From the NCBI RefSeq assembly GCF_900176515.1, contig NZ_FWXV01000010.1, positions 124,001 through 188,000 of the forward strand: a stretch of 64,000 nucleotides of DNA. Direction: 5' to 3'. The DNA comes from Kibdelosporangium aridum. GTDB lineage: Bacteria; Actinomycetota; Actinomycetes; Mycobacteriales; Pseudonocardiaceae. Made by a program: the position numbers and the translations under genes. Of this stretch, positions 57,963 to 64,000 are shown piece after piece. Under the pieces are notes generated by a model that made no database searches, was not told where the DNA came from, and saw only the letters and a program-made list of their open reading frames with translations. Within the stretch, counting starts at the first letter, position 1, and every line of letters begins with the position of its first letter.

Positions 57963-58567
57963 CGCTGCTGCTGGAGGCCAACGGGTTCGACGTGGTCGCC
58001 GCCGTGTCGACCGGCCCTGAGCTGGTCAAAGCCCTCGATGAGCAGAATCCGGACGTGGCGATCGTGGACGTCCGGCTGCCGCCGACGTTCACCGACGAAG
58101 GCCTGCAGGCGGCCTTGGAAGCACGCCGCAAGGTGCCGGGTCTGCCGGTGCTCGTGCTTTCCCAACACGTCGAGCAGTTGTACGCACGAGAACTGCTGGC
58201 AGATGGCGCCGGAGCAATCGGCTATTTGCTGAAAGACCGGGTGCTCAATTCGGACCAATTCATCGACGCGGTCCGGCGGGTCGCACAGGGCGGCACCGCG
58301 ATGGACCCGGAGGTCATCTCCAAACTGCTGGCCAGCAACGCGCGCCACGAGCCGCTCGCCGAGCTCAGCCCGCGGGAACGCGAGGTCCTCGAGCTGATGG
58401 CCAGCGGCAAGTCGAACGCCGCGATCGCCGCGCAGCTGTTCGTCAGCGAGGGCGCGGTCGGCAAACACACAGCGAACATCTTCAGCAAGCTCCGGTTGGT
58501 TCCGTCGGACGACACCAACCGGCGGGTGCTCGCCGTGCTCGCCTACCTCAACAGCGCGGAGACATAA
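57914..58567 (+). CDS. NarL/LuxR-type response regulator of the 56031 kinase
   Basis: 217 residues. The receiver domain has the acidic pair AED and phosphorylation site Asp52 in VAIVDVRLPP. A LuxR HTH at about 150-205 reads LSPREREVLELMASGKSNAA, then LFVSEGAVGKHTANIFSKL. The start is GTG 57914 with GGAGGT at 57905-57910, overlapping the kinase gene by 49 bp in another frame. It probably activates the divergent DrrAB-like exporter. Confidence 0.92.
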   Translation: MRVVLAEDLYLLRDGLTLLLEANGFDVVAAVSTGPELVKALDEQNPDVAIVDVRLPPTFTDEGLQAALEARRKVPGLPVLVLSQHVEQLYARELLADGAGAIGYLLKDRVLNSDQFIDAVRRVAQGGTAMDPEVISKLLASNARHEPLAELSPREREVLELMASGKSNAAIAAQLFVSEGAVGKHTANIFSKLRLVPSDDTNRRVLAVLAYLNSAET

Positions 58568-58702
58568 GCGCAGGTAGACGGTGTTGGCGCAGTTTCTCGG
58601 CCACGGGGGCGAGGCGCGCGCCACGGAGCTCTAAGGCCGCGCAGCGCACTGACAGCGAGCCATAAGACCAGGTGACAGTCGGTGGTGCAGTTTGTCGGCC
58701 AC
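58563..58702. repeat. Imperfect direct repeat around and after the response regulator stop
   Basis: A ~43-bp unit at 58563-58606 (cataagcgcaggta... cagtttctcggccac) recurs at 58661-58702 (cataagaccaggtg... cagtttgtcggccac), 98 bp apart. The first copy includes the stop codon. No gene is convincing between 58568 and 58843. Confidence 0.5.
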
Positions 58703-58823
58703 AGCACACGACTCGGTCGCTGAGGATGGCCAGTTCCGGGCCTCGCGGCACATGACAGGCCCATCCTGTGCAGAGGCAGTGGCACCATTCCACAGCCCAG
58801 CCGCCGCACCGCCAGAACACGAC

Positions 58824-58839
58824 GCCTGACCCATCAGGC
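58824..58839 (-). terminator. Stem-loop after the orphan response regulator
   Basis: gcctga-ccca-tcaggc, a 6-bp stem 5 bp beyond the stop of the minus-strand gene ending at 58844. Confidence 0.45.
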
Positions 58840-58843
58840 CAGT

Positions 58844-59464
58844 TCAGAGCCGGTGGCGCACTTCCGCGGCCAGGACCGCTGCCTGGGTGCGCCTTCGCAG
58901 GCCGAGCTTGCCGAGCACGCTGGAGACGTAGTTCTTCACCGTCTTCTCCGCCAGGTTGAGCCGCTCGGCGATCTGCCGGTTGGTCAGGCCTTCGCCGAGC
59001 AGCCGCAGCACCGACCGTTCCCGCCGGGTCAGCGCGTGCAGCGGATCACGGGCCTGCTCGGGCTGAGGTTCCTCCGACAGCCTGCCGCCCGCGCCGACGA
59101 TCCGGATCGCGCTGGTCAGCTCGGCTCCGGCGACGTGTTTGGGCACCACTCCGGCCGCGCCTGCCTCGATCGCGGCGGTCATGGTCTCGGGGTCGACGAA
59201 CGGGGTCAGCATCAGGCACCGCACCTCCGGGCAGCGCAGCTGCAAGTCCCGGCACAGTTGGACACCGTCGCCGTCCGGCAGCCGGACGTCGAGGACGGCC
59301 ACGTCGGGCAGCTGCTCGGGGACCTGGGCCAACGCCTCGACCACCGTGCCGACCTGGCCGACCACCCGCATGTCGGTCTCGTCGGCCAGCAAGGACACCA
59401 GGCCGCGCCGGACCAGTTCATGGTCGTCAACGATGAAGACGCTGGTTGTCACGGTTTCAGCCAC
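58844..59464 (-). CDS. Orphan DevR/DosR-like response regulator
   Basis: 206 residues. FIVDDHELVRRGLVSLLADE, Asp59 in VAVLDVRLPDGDG, Thr87 in MLTPF and Lys109 in VVPKH form a complete receiver site. The LuxR HTH (LGEGLTNRQIAERLNLAEKT, then VKNYVSSVLGKLGLRRRTQA) closely follows mycobacterial DevR. DevR-type regulators switch on dormancy genes, including universal stress proteins, in hypoxia. No kinase gene is adjacent. The start is GTG 59462-59464; a GTG four codons later is possible. Three hairpins lie just upstream. Confidence 0.88.
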   Translation of the reverse strand: MAETVTTSVFIVDDHELVRRGLVSLLADETDMRVVGQVGTVVEALAQVPEQLPDVAVLDVRLPDGDGVQLCRDLQLRCPEVRCLMLTPFVDPETMTAAIEAGAAGVVPKHVAGAELTSAIRIVGAGGRLSEEPQPEQARDPLHALTRRERSVLRLLGEGLTNRQIAERLNLAEKTVKNYVSSVLGKLGLRRRTQAAVLAAEVRHRL

Positions 59465-59473
59465 GAGCTAGTC

Positions 59474-59515
59474 GGTGCGCCGCGCAACACAATCAGATGT
59501 GCCGCGCGGCGCACC
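59474..59515 (-). promoter_or_regulatory. Hairpin 1 upstream of the DevR-like gene
   Basis: ggtgcgccgcgc (59474-59485) and gcgcggcgcacc (59504-59515) pair over 12 bp with an 18-nt loop, 10 bp before the start codon, where it could hide the ribosome site. Confidence 0.55.
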
Positions 59516-59525
59516 CGCGCCCGGC

Positions 59526-59556
59526 CGAGCGACGCGGCCCTGCCCCGCGTCGCTCG
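59526..59556 (-). promoter_or_regulatory. Hairpin 2 upstream of the DevR-like gene
   Basis: cgagcgacgcgg (59526-59537) and ccgcgtcgctcg (59545-59556) form a perfect 12-bp stem with a 7-nt loop. Confidence 0.55.
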
Positions 59557-59560
59557 ACCG

Positions 59561-59579
59561 CCGGTGCCTTCAGCACCGG
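59561..59579 (-). promoter_or_regulatory. Hairpin 3 upstream of the DevR-like gene
   Basis: ccggtgc (59561-59567) and gcaccgg (59573-59579) form a 7-bp stem with a 5-nt loop, directly after hairpin 2. Confidence 0.5.
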
Positions 59580-59960
59580 GGGTCTCGCGAGGTACTACGC
59601 AACGACTCCGCGGTGACGGAATTCTGTCGATCAAAATAACCGCAAAAGAATTCAACCTCACCAGAACTCGACCGAGTCGCAACGTCTCCCACGCTACGTT
59701 TTTCGTTTGAGGACGGCCCATCTGACCGAGGTTCACTCGAATGGCGGAAGTTAGTCGCCGCCGTACCGCCGTTACAGTGAAACGCCTGATATCAGTTGAG
59801 ATTCTCACCACATGGGACACAGGCCGAATGGCCCTCCCGGGCCCGTGTCACCGGGTAGATGCTTCCATCGAAACATCGAAGAAATATGTTCAATTAACAA
59901 CTACTCGACATCGAGACGGCCCCTGCGCTGGGACGTGGCGGGCCGATCGGGGGTGTGGTA

Positions 59961-60467
59961 ATGCCGGTCCCGGACGCACGCACGCGTACCGACGACTACT
60001 GGCAGGAGTGCATCAAGATCCGGCCGACACTGGTCCGGATCGCCGCCCGGCGTTGCGCGGCACCGGTGGACCCCGATGACATCGTCAACGAGGCCCTGAT
60101 CCGCGGGGCGGAATTCGACGACCTGGACATGAGCAGGATCGAACAGTTTCTGGTCTCCACAGTCACCCGGCTGTGCGCGGATGAGGCCAGGCGCCGCACA
60201 GTGGCCACCCGGATGGCCAATCACCCCAGGCTGGTGCCGCCGTCCGCCGAGGACCCGGCGGAGTTCGCCTGTGACAAGGCCGAGGCCCAGTGGCTCGCGA
60301 TCCGGATTCTCGCTTTGCCCCGCCGCGACCGCGCTTTGGTGGACATGCTCGCGGACGGAATGCCGCACAGCGAGATCGCCCGCGAACTCGGCACGACCAC
60401 ACAGGGCGCGCATTCGGCGCTCTACCGGTTGCGCAAGCGGATCGGCGCGTATCGACCGATTGGTTGA
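59961..60467 (+). CDS. ECF-type sigma-70 factor
   Basis: 168 residues. Region 2 (RIAARRCAAPVDPDDIVNEA) and region 4 (ILALPRRDRALVDMLADGMP, then EIARELGTTTQGAHSALYRL) fit an extracytoplasmic-function sigma factor. No anti-sigma gene follows. The start is ATG 59961 with GGGGG about 7 nt upstream; GTG 59955 is also in frame. It lies 72 bp before the second ABC transporter operon and may direct its transcription. Confidence 0.85.
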   Translation: MPVPDARTRTDDYWQECIKIRPTLVRIAARRCAAPVDPDDIVNEALIRGAEFDDLDMSRIEQFLVSTVTRLCADEARRRTVATRMANHPRLVPPSAEDPAEFACDKAEAQWLAIRILALPRRDRALVDMLADGMPHSEIARELGTTTQGAHSALYRLRKRIGAYRPIG

Positions 60468-60539
60468 TGCCCGTATCCGCCACTCCGATGGCTGGTGAGG
60501 CGATCCGGAAACACGCTTCCGCAACGCATGCTGCGTGGC

Positions 60540-61442
60540 ATGTCAGTCATCGAGGTGTCCAACCTGCACAAGAGGTACCGCGACAAGATCGCGGTACGGG
60601 ATGTGTCCTTCACCGTGGCCGAGGGTGAGATCTTCGGCATCCTCGGCCCCAATGGCGCGGGCAAGACGACCACGGTCGAGTGCGTGGCCGGCCTGCGGGT
60701 CCCCGACAGCGGCACGATTCGCGTGCTGGGCAAGGACCCCCGCCGTGACGCCAGGCAACTGCACACCCAAGTTGGCGTGCAATTGCAGGAAAGCCATCTG
60801 CCGGAACGGCTGAAGGTGTGGGAAGCGCTGCACCTCTACGCCTCGTTCTACCCGGACCCGGCCGACTGGGAGCGCCTCATCGACGAATGGGGCATGTCCG
60901 AAAAACGCGCCACCCCGTACGGCAAGCTCTCCGGCGGCCAGAAACAGCGGCTGTTCATCATGCTCGCGCTGGTCGGCAGGCCACGCGTGGTGTTCCTGGA
61001 CGAGCTGACCACCGGCCTGGACCCGCAGGCGCGCCGCGAGACGTGGGGGCTGATCGAGCGGCTGCGGCAGACCGGCGTGACCGTCGTACTCGTCACCCAT
61101 TTCATGGAGGAGGCCGAGCGGCTCTGCGACCGCCTGGCCCTGATCGACGATGGCGCCGTCGTGGCCATCGACACCCCACGCGGCCTGGTGTCGCGAATGG
61201 ACAGTCACCAGGTCATCCGGTTCCGGGTCAACCGCCCGTTCGACGAGGGCCTGCTGACCGCGATCCCTGAGGTCACTGAGGTGGCGCACGACGGCGGCCA
61301 GGTCGTTGTGACCGGCCAGGGCGATCTGCTCTACGCCGTGACCGCGGTCCTGGCGCGCAACCAGATCGTCGCCGCGGACCTCCGGGTCGAGCAGGCGAAC
61401 CTGGATGACGCCTTCGTCGCGCTCACCGGCAAGCGTTTCTGA
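60540..61442 (+). CDS. ABC transporter ATP-binding protein (DrrA-like), copy 2
   Basis: 300 residues, very similar to copy 1 from end to end (SVIEVSNLHKRYRDKIAVRD versus AVIEVANLHKRYGDQVAVDD). Walker A GPNGAGKTT, signature LSGGQKQR and Walker B VFLDELTTGLD are intact. The C-terminal extension keeps QVVVTGQGDLLYAV and NLDDAFVALTGK. The start is ATG 60540. It is the first gene of a four-gene operon: ATPase, permease, kinase, response regulator. Confidence 0.93.
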   Translation: MSVIEVSNLHKRYRDKIAVRDVSFTVAEGEIFGILGPNGAGKTTTVECVAGLRVPDSGTIRVLGKDPRRDARQLHTQVGVQLQESHLPERLKVWEALHLYASFYPDPADWERLIDEWGMSEKRATPYGKLSGGQKQRLFIMLALVGRPRVVFLDELTTGLDPQARRETWGLIERLRQTGVTVVLVTHFMEEAERLCDRLALIDDGAVVAIDTPRGLVSRMDSHQVIRFRVNRPFDEGLLTAIPEVTEVAHDGGQVVVTGQGDLLYAVTAVLARNQIVAADLRVEQANLDDAFVALTGKRF

Positions 61443-61515
61443 CCCGGTTTCTGTTCGTCGTTTGCACTTCCGGAATTCACGCCGTCCGTTAAGCACGGCT
61501 TCATTAGGAGAACCC

Positions 61516-62241
61516 ATGTCCGGCACTGGCACGCTCACCCTGACCGAGCTGAAGCTGTTCCTGCGCGACCCGGCGTCGACCATCGTGACCATCGCGCTGC
61601 CCGTCGCGATCGTCGTCGTCTTCGGGGTCATCGCACAGCCCAACGGCAACAAAGATCCGATCATGACGTACTTCCCGACCATGGCTCTCGCGTTGGGCCT
61701 GGCGCAGCTGGCGCTCAACCTGACGCCGACGACCCTGGCCGGATACCGGGAGAAAGGCATCCTGCGCCGGATGTCGACCACGCCGATGAACCCGGCCAAG
61801 GTGCTCACCGCGCAGCTGGCGATCAGCTTCGGTCTCGCGGTGGCAGCGGCCGTGATGGTCGTGCTGGTCGGCCACCTGGGCTTCCAGTTCACGCTGCCAG
61901 CGCACATCGGCGGCTTCCTGGCCGCGTTCGCACTCGGCTGCACGGCACTGTTCTCTGTCGGCCTGCTCGTCGCGGCGATCGCGCCGAGCGCGCGGGTCGC
62001 CACCGGTATCGGCGTCGGCCTGTTCTTCGCCAGCCTGGTGTTCGGCGGGGTGTTCATGCCCGCCGAGAACCTGCCGCCGTTCCTGGTCCGGATCGGCGAC
62101 TTCACCCCGCTCGGCGCGGCCATGCAGTCGCTTCGAGCCAGCTGGAGTGGCACCATGCCGGAGCCACTGCACCTCGCGGTGCTCGGCGCGTACACGATCG
62201 TCGCCGGTCTGGCCGCTGCCAGGCTGTTCCGTTGGGAATGA
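61516..62241 (+). CDS. ABC-2 type transporter permease (DrrB-like), copy 2
   Basis: 241 residues, six membrane helices. ELKLFLRDPASTIVTIALPV and LAGYREKGILRRMSTTPMNP correspond to the same places in copy 1. Both copies end AARLFRWE or SSRLFRWE. The start is ATG 61516 behind AGGAG (61506-61510). It pairs with the upstream ATPase; the cargo is probably a lipophilic drug-like or envelope compound. Confidence 0.92.
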   Translation: MSGTGTLTLTELKLFLRDPASTIVTIALPVAIVVVFGVIAQPNGNKDPIMTYFPTMALALGLAQLALNLTPTTLAGYREKGILRRMSTTPMNPAKVLTAQLAISFGLAVAAAVMVVLVGHLGFQFTLPAHIGGFLAAFALGCTALFSVGLLVAAIAPSARVATGIGVGLFFASLVFGGVFMPAENLPPFLVRIGDFTPLGAAMQSLRASWSGTMPEPLHLAVLGAYTIVAGLAAARLFRWE

Positions 62242-62247
62242 GGGGGG

Positions 62248-63492
62248 ATGCTGCAGATCACCGAAGGCGACGCGCACCGGGCCCGATGGATCTACACGGG
62301 AATCGCGTACGCGGCCCTGCTGGCCGCTGTCACGTGGAGCCTTGTCGACCGGAGGGCGGCGCCACAGCCGTTGTTGACGGTGGCGCTGTCTGTGGTCGCG
62401 GCGATCTGGATCGCGGCGATCGCCAAGTGGTGGCCGGTCTGGCCACGCGACCGGGTCTGGGCGGTGGTCGCGTACTTGGGCCTGCTGGCCACGAGCACCG
62501 CGCTGATATCCACAAGCGACTCATTCAGCTCGTACGTGTGGATCGGCTTCCCTTACGCGTTCGCGTTTTTCCCGGCCCGGTGGGCGGTGTTCGCGGTGAC
62601 GGCGAACGCGATCAGCACATTCGTGATCCAGGAAGGCGCGTTCGAGACTTCGCCCTATGTGGTGATGATGGCGGTCGCCGGGCCGGTGATCTTCGCGGGG
62701 TGGGTCGCCGGTCTGGAGAGCGAGCGTCGCAAGCAGGCGATCAGCCAGCTCACCGAGACGAACGAGCGCTTGGCCAAAGCGATGGAGGAAAACGCCGGCC
62801 TGCACGCGCAACTGCTGGTGCAGGCCCGCGAGGCGGGGGTACTGGACGAGCGTCAACGAATGGCGCGCGAAATCCATGACACGTTGGCGCAAGAACTGGC
62901 CGCGTTGATCAGGCAGCTGCACGCGGCCAACCGGGTTCGTGAGCAACCGGAGAAGTGGCAGCACCACATGGATCAGGTGCAGCTGTTGGCCGAGCGCGGC
63001 CTGTCCGAGGCTCGCCGATCCGTCCAGGCGCTGCGCCCGGCGCCGCTGGAGAACTCCAGGCTGCCCGAGGCGATCGCGGAGATGGCGCGAAATTGGAGCC
63101 AGGCCTCTGGCGTGCCGGTACGGACCGAGACGACCGGCACACCGGAGCCACTGATCCCGGGCATCGAGGTCGCTTTGTTCCGCGTCGCACAGGAGGCTCT
63201 GGCCAACATCGCCAAGCACGCGGGCGCCACCCGGGCAGGCATCACGCTGTCCTATATGGACGACGTGGTCCTGCTGGACGTCCGTGACGACGGCGTCGGG
63301 TTCGAGCCTGACGCCGCCGGGCCGGGTGACGCGAGCGGATACGGTCTTGGCACGATGCGCCAGCGGCTGCTCGGAGTTGGTGGCACGCTGGAGATCGAGA
63401 GCACGCCGGGCGAGGGCACCGCGATCGGGGCCAGCGTCCCGGCGATCCGTGCCGAAGCAGGGGCCCAAACGGAAGGCGAGGCGGTGTCGTGA
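62248..63492 (+). CDS. Sensor histidine kinase of the second transporter operon
   Basis: 414 residues. Five or six membrane helices (about 14-155) with short loops replace the double sensor of the first kinase, so most of the signal must be sensed within the membrane. A coiled coil (158-195) precedes the HisKA_3 box with His210 (MAREIHDTLAQELAAL). The N-box is EALANIAKHAGA and the G-box DDGVGFEPD. The start is ATG 62248, 6 bp after the permease stop. The response regulator overlaps its stop (GTGA). Confidence 0.92.
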   Translation: MLQITEGDAHRARWIYTGIAYAALLAAVTWSLVDRRAAPQPLLTVALSVVAAIWIAAIAKWWPVWPRDRVWAVVAYLGLLATSTALISTSDSFSSYVWIGFPYAFAFFPARWAVFAVTANAISTFVIQEGAFETSPYVVMMAVAGPVIFAGWVAGLESERRKQAISQLTETNERLAKAMEENAGLHAQLLVQAREAGVLDERQRMAREIHDTLAQELAALIRQLHAANRVREQPEKWQHHMDQVQLLAERGLSEARRSVQALRPAPLENSRLPEAIAEMARNWSQASGVPVRTETTGTPEPLIPGIEVALFRVAQEALANIAKHAGATRAGITLSYMDDVVLLDVRDDGVGFEPDAAGPGDASGYGLGTMRQRLLGVGGTLEIESTPGEGTAIGASVPAIRAEAGAQTEGEAVS

Positions 63493-64000
63493 TCCGGCTG
63501 CTGATCGTCGACGACCACCCGGTGGTCCGGGACGGCCTGCGGGCCACGTTCACCGGCGAGCCGGACATCGAAGTGGTCGGTGAGGCCGGCAACGGGCGCC
63601 AGGCCATCGAGATGGTGGCCACGCACAACGCCAACGTCGTGCTGATGGACCTGCGAATGCCCGAACTGGACGGTGTCCGCGCGATCCGCAAACTGCGGGA
63701 AACCGCGCCGGAGACAAGGGTTCTGGTGCTCACCACGTTCGACACCGACAGCGACGTGCTGCCGGCGATCGAGGCGGGCGCGACGGGTTACCTGCTCAAG
63801 GACGCGACCACCGAGGAACTGCTCAAGGCGGTCCGCGCGGCGCACCAAGGCCAGTCGGTGCTCTCGCCATCGGTGGCCAACCGGTTGATCGGCCAAGTGC
63901 GTAAGCCACAGCGCGGCACGCTGACGCCACGCGAACTGGAGGTGCTGAACCTGGTCGCGGCCGGTGCCACGAACCGGGAAGCGGCGTCGAAGCTGTTCAT
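63489..64000 (+). CDS. NarL/LuxR-type response regulator, cut by the window edge
   Basis: The first 170 residues are present. The receiver domain has LLIVDDHPVVRDGL and Asp54 in VVLMDLRMPELDG. The LuxR HTH begins at LTPRELEVLNLVAAGATNRE and is truncated at the end. The GTG start overlaps the kinase stop by 4 bp, so it is the cognate regulator. It probably controls its own transporter operon. Confidence 0.92.
   Translation, partial: MIRLLIVDDHPVVRDGLRATFTGEPDIEVVGEAGNGRQAIEMVATHNANVVLMDLRMPELDGVRAIRKLRETAPETRVLVLTTFDTDSDVLPAIEAGATGYLLKDATTEELLKAVRAAHQGQSVLSPSVANRLIGQVRKPQRGTLTPRELEVLNLVAAGATNREAASKLF

Larger units (their letters stand above)
59465..59960. other. Regulatory intergenic region with three hairpins, no gene
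   Basis: The 496-bp gap between divergent genes has no plausible ORF. The first 115 bp hold three strong hairpins. The part from about 59620 to 59920 is clearly lower in GC than the genome and probably contains both promoters. Confidence 0.55.

Noticed and set aside
58543..58834. Three overlapping minus-strand small frames after the first response regulator
   Set aside because: Three open frames at once reflect base composition. The DNA is better explained by the direct repeat.
1..64000. CRISPR arrays, insertion sequences or prophage genes
   Set aside because: No regularly spaced repeats, transposases, integrases or phage structural genes were recognised.

Overview
The window is 64 kb of very GC-rich chromosomal DNA, dense with genes that start at GTG or TTG as often as ATG. 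Actinobacterial hallmarks are abundant: a CysO/CysM/Mec cysteine pathway, Scr1-type and AfsR/SARP-type regulators, a LytR-CpsA-Psr protein, PucR, the ClpS-DUF2017 pair and HisKA_3 two-component systems. Together they point to a filamentous actinomycete, most likely of the Pseudonocardiaceae. No phage, insertion sequence, integrase or CRISPR array is visible, so this is ordinary chromosome with accessory regulators and transporters.

Left part (1-16 kb): the start of gabT with a PucR regulator upstream, a tandem universal stress protein, a short-chain dehydrogenase and a 1144-residue XRE/SARP/NB-ARC/TPR regulator. Next come a secreted phospholipase A2 fused to a membrane domain, an LCP cell-wall ligase, an XRE protein, a Baeyer-Villiger-type monooxygenase divergent from a TetR regulator, two small proteins and a 74-nt tRNA with anticodon UAG. 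A lipoprotein follows. At 17-24 kb are a TetR gene whose 3' end overlaps an NTF2-like gene, a NUDIX hydrolase coupled to an AAC(2')-I-type aminoglycoside acetyltransferase, small proteins, a lipoprotein, a Bcp peroxiredoxin, a beta-lactamase-fold lipoprotein, and a flavin monooxygenase divergent from a TetR gene with two abutting perfect operator-like palindromes between them.

Middle (24-48 kb) is housekeeping: a long minus-strand series clpS, DUF2017, P1 peptidase, mec, cysO, cysM, two rhomboids, murI, an MBL-fold hydrolase, rph and rdgB, interrupted by one plus-strand SMP-30 gene. These handle protein quality control, cysteine synthesis on a carrier protein, peptidoglycan precursor supply and RNA/nucleotide maintenance. 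Then come pncB and pncA (NAD salvage), bioY (biotin uptake), an EamA transporter with its LysR regulator, a DinG-like helicase, a secreted S1 protease, a PTH2-like protein overlapping serB, ctaD (cytochrome aa3 oxidase), a ProA-like enzyme and an amidase.

Right part (48-64 kb) is richer in accessory genes: an Scr1-type XRE regulator, a methyltransferase overlapping an ORC/Cdc6-like ATPase, an M50-type membrane protease, a PIG-V-like mannosyltransferase and SoxR. Two related modules follow, each with a DrrAB-like ABC exporter and a HisKA_3 kinase with a LuxR-type response regulator (54.2-58.6 kb and 60.5-64.0 kb). Between them lie an orphan DevR-like response regulator preceded by three tandem hairpins, and an ECF-type sigma factor. 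The last response regulator is cut by the window edge.
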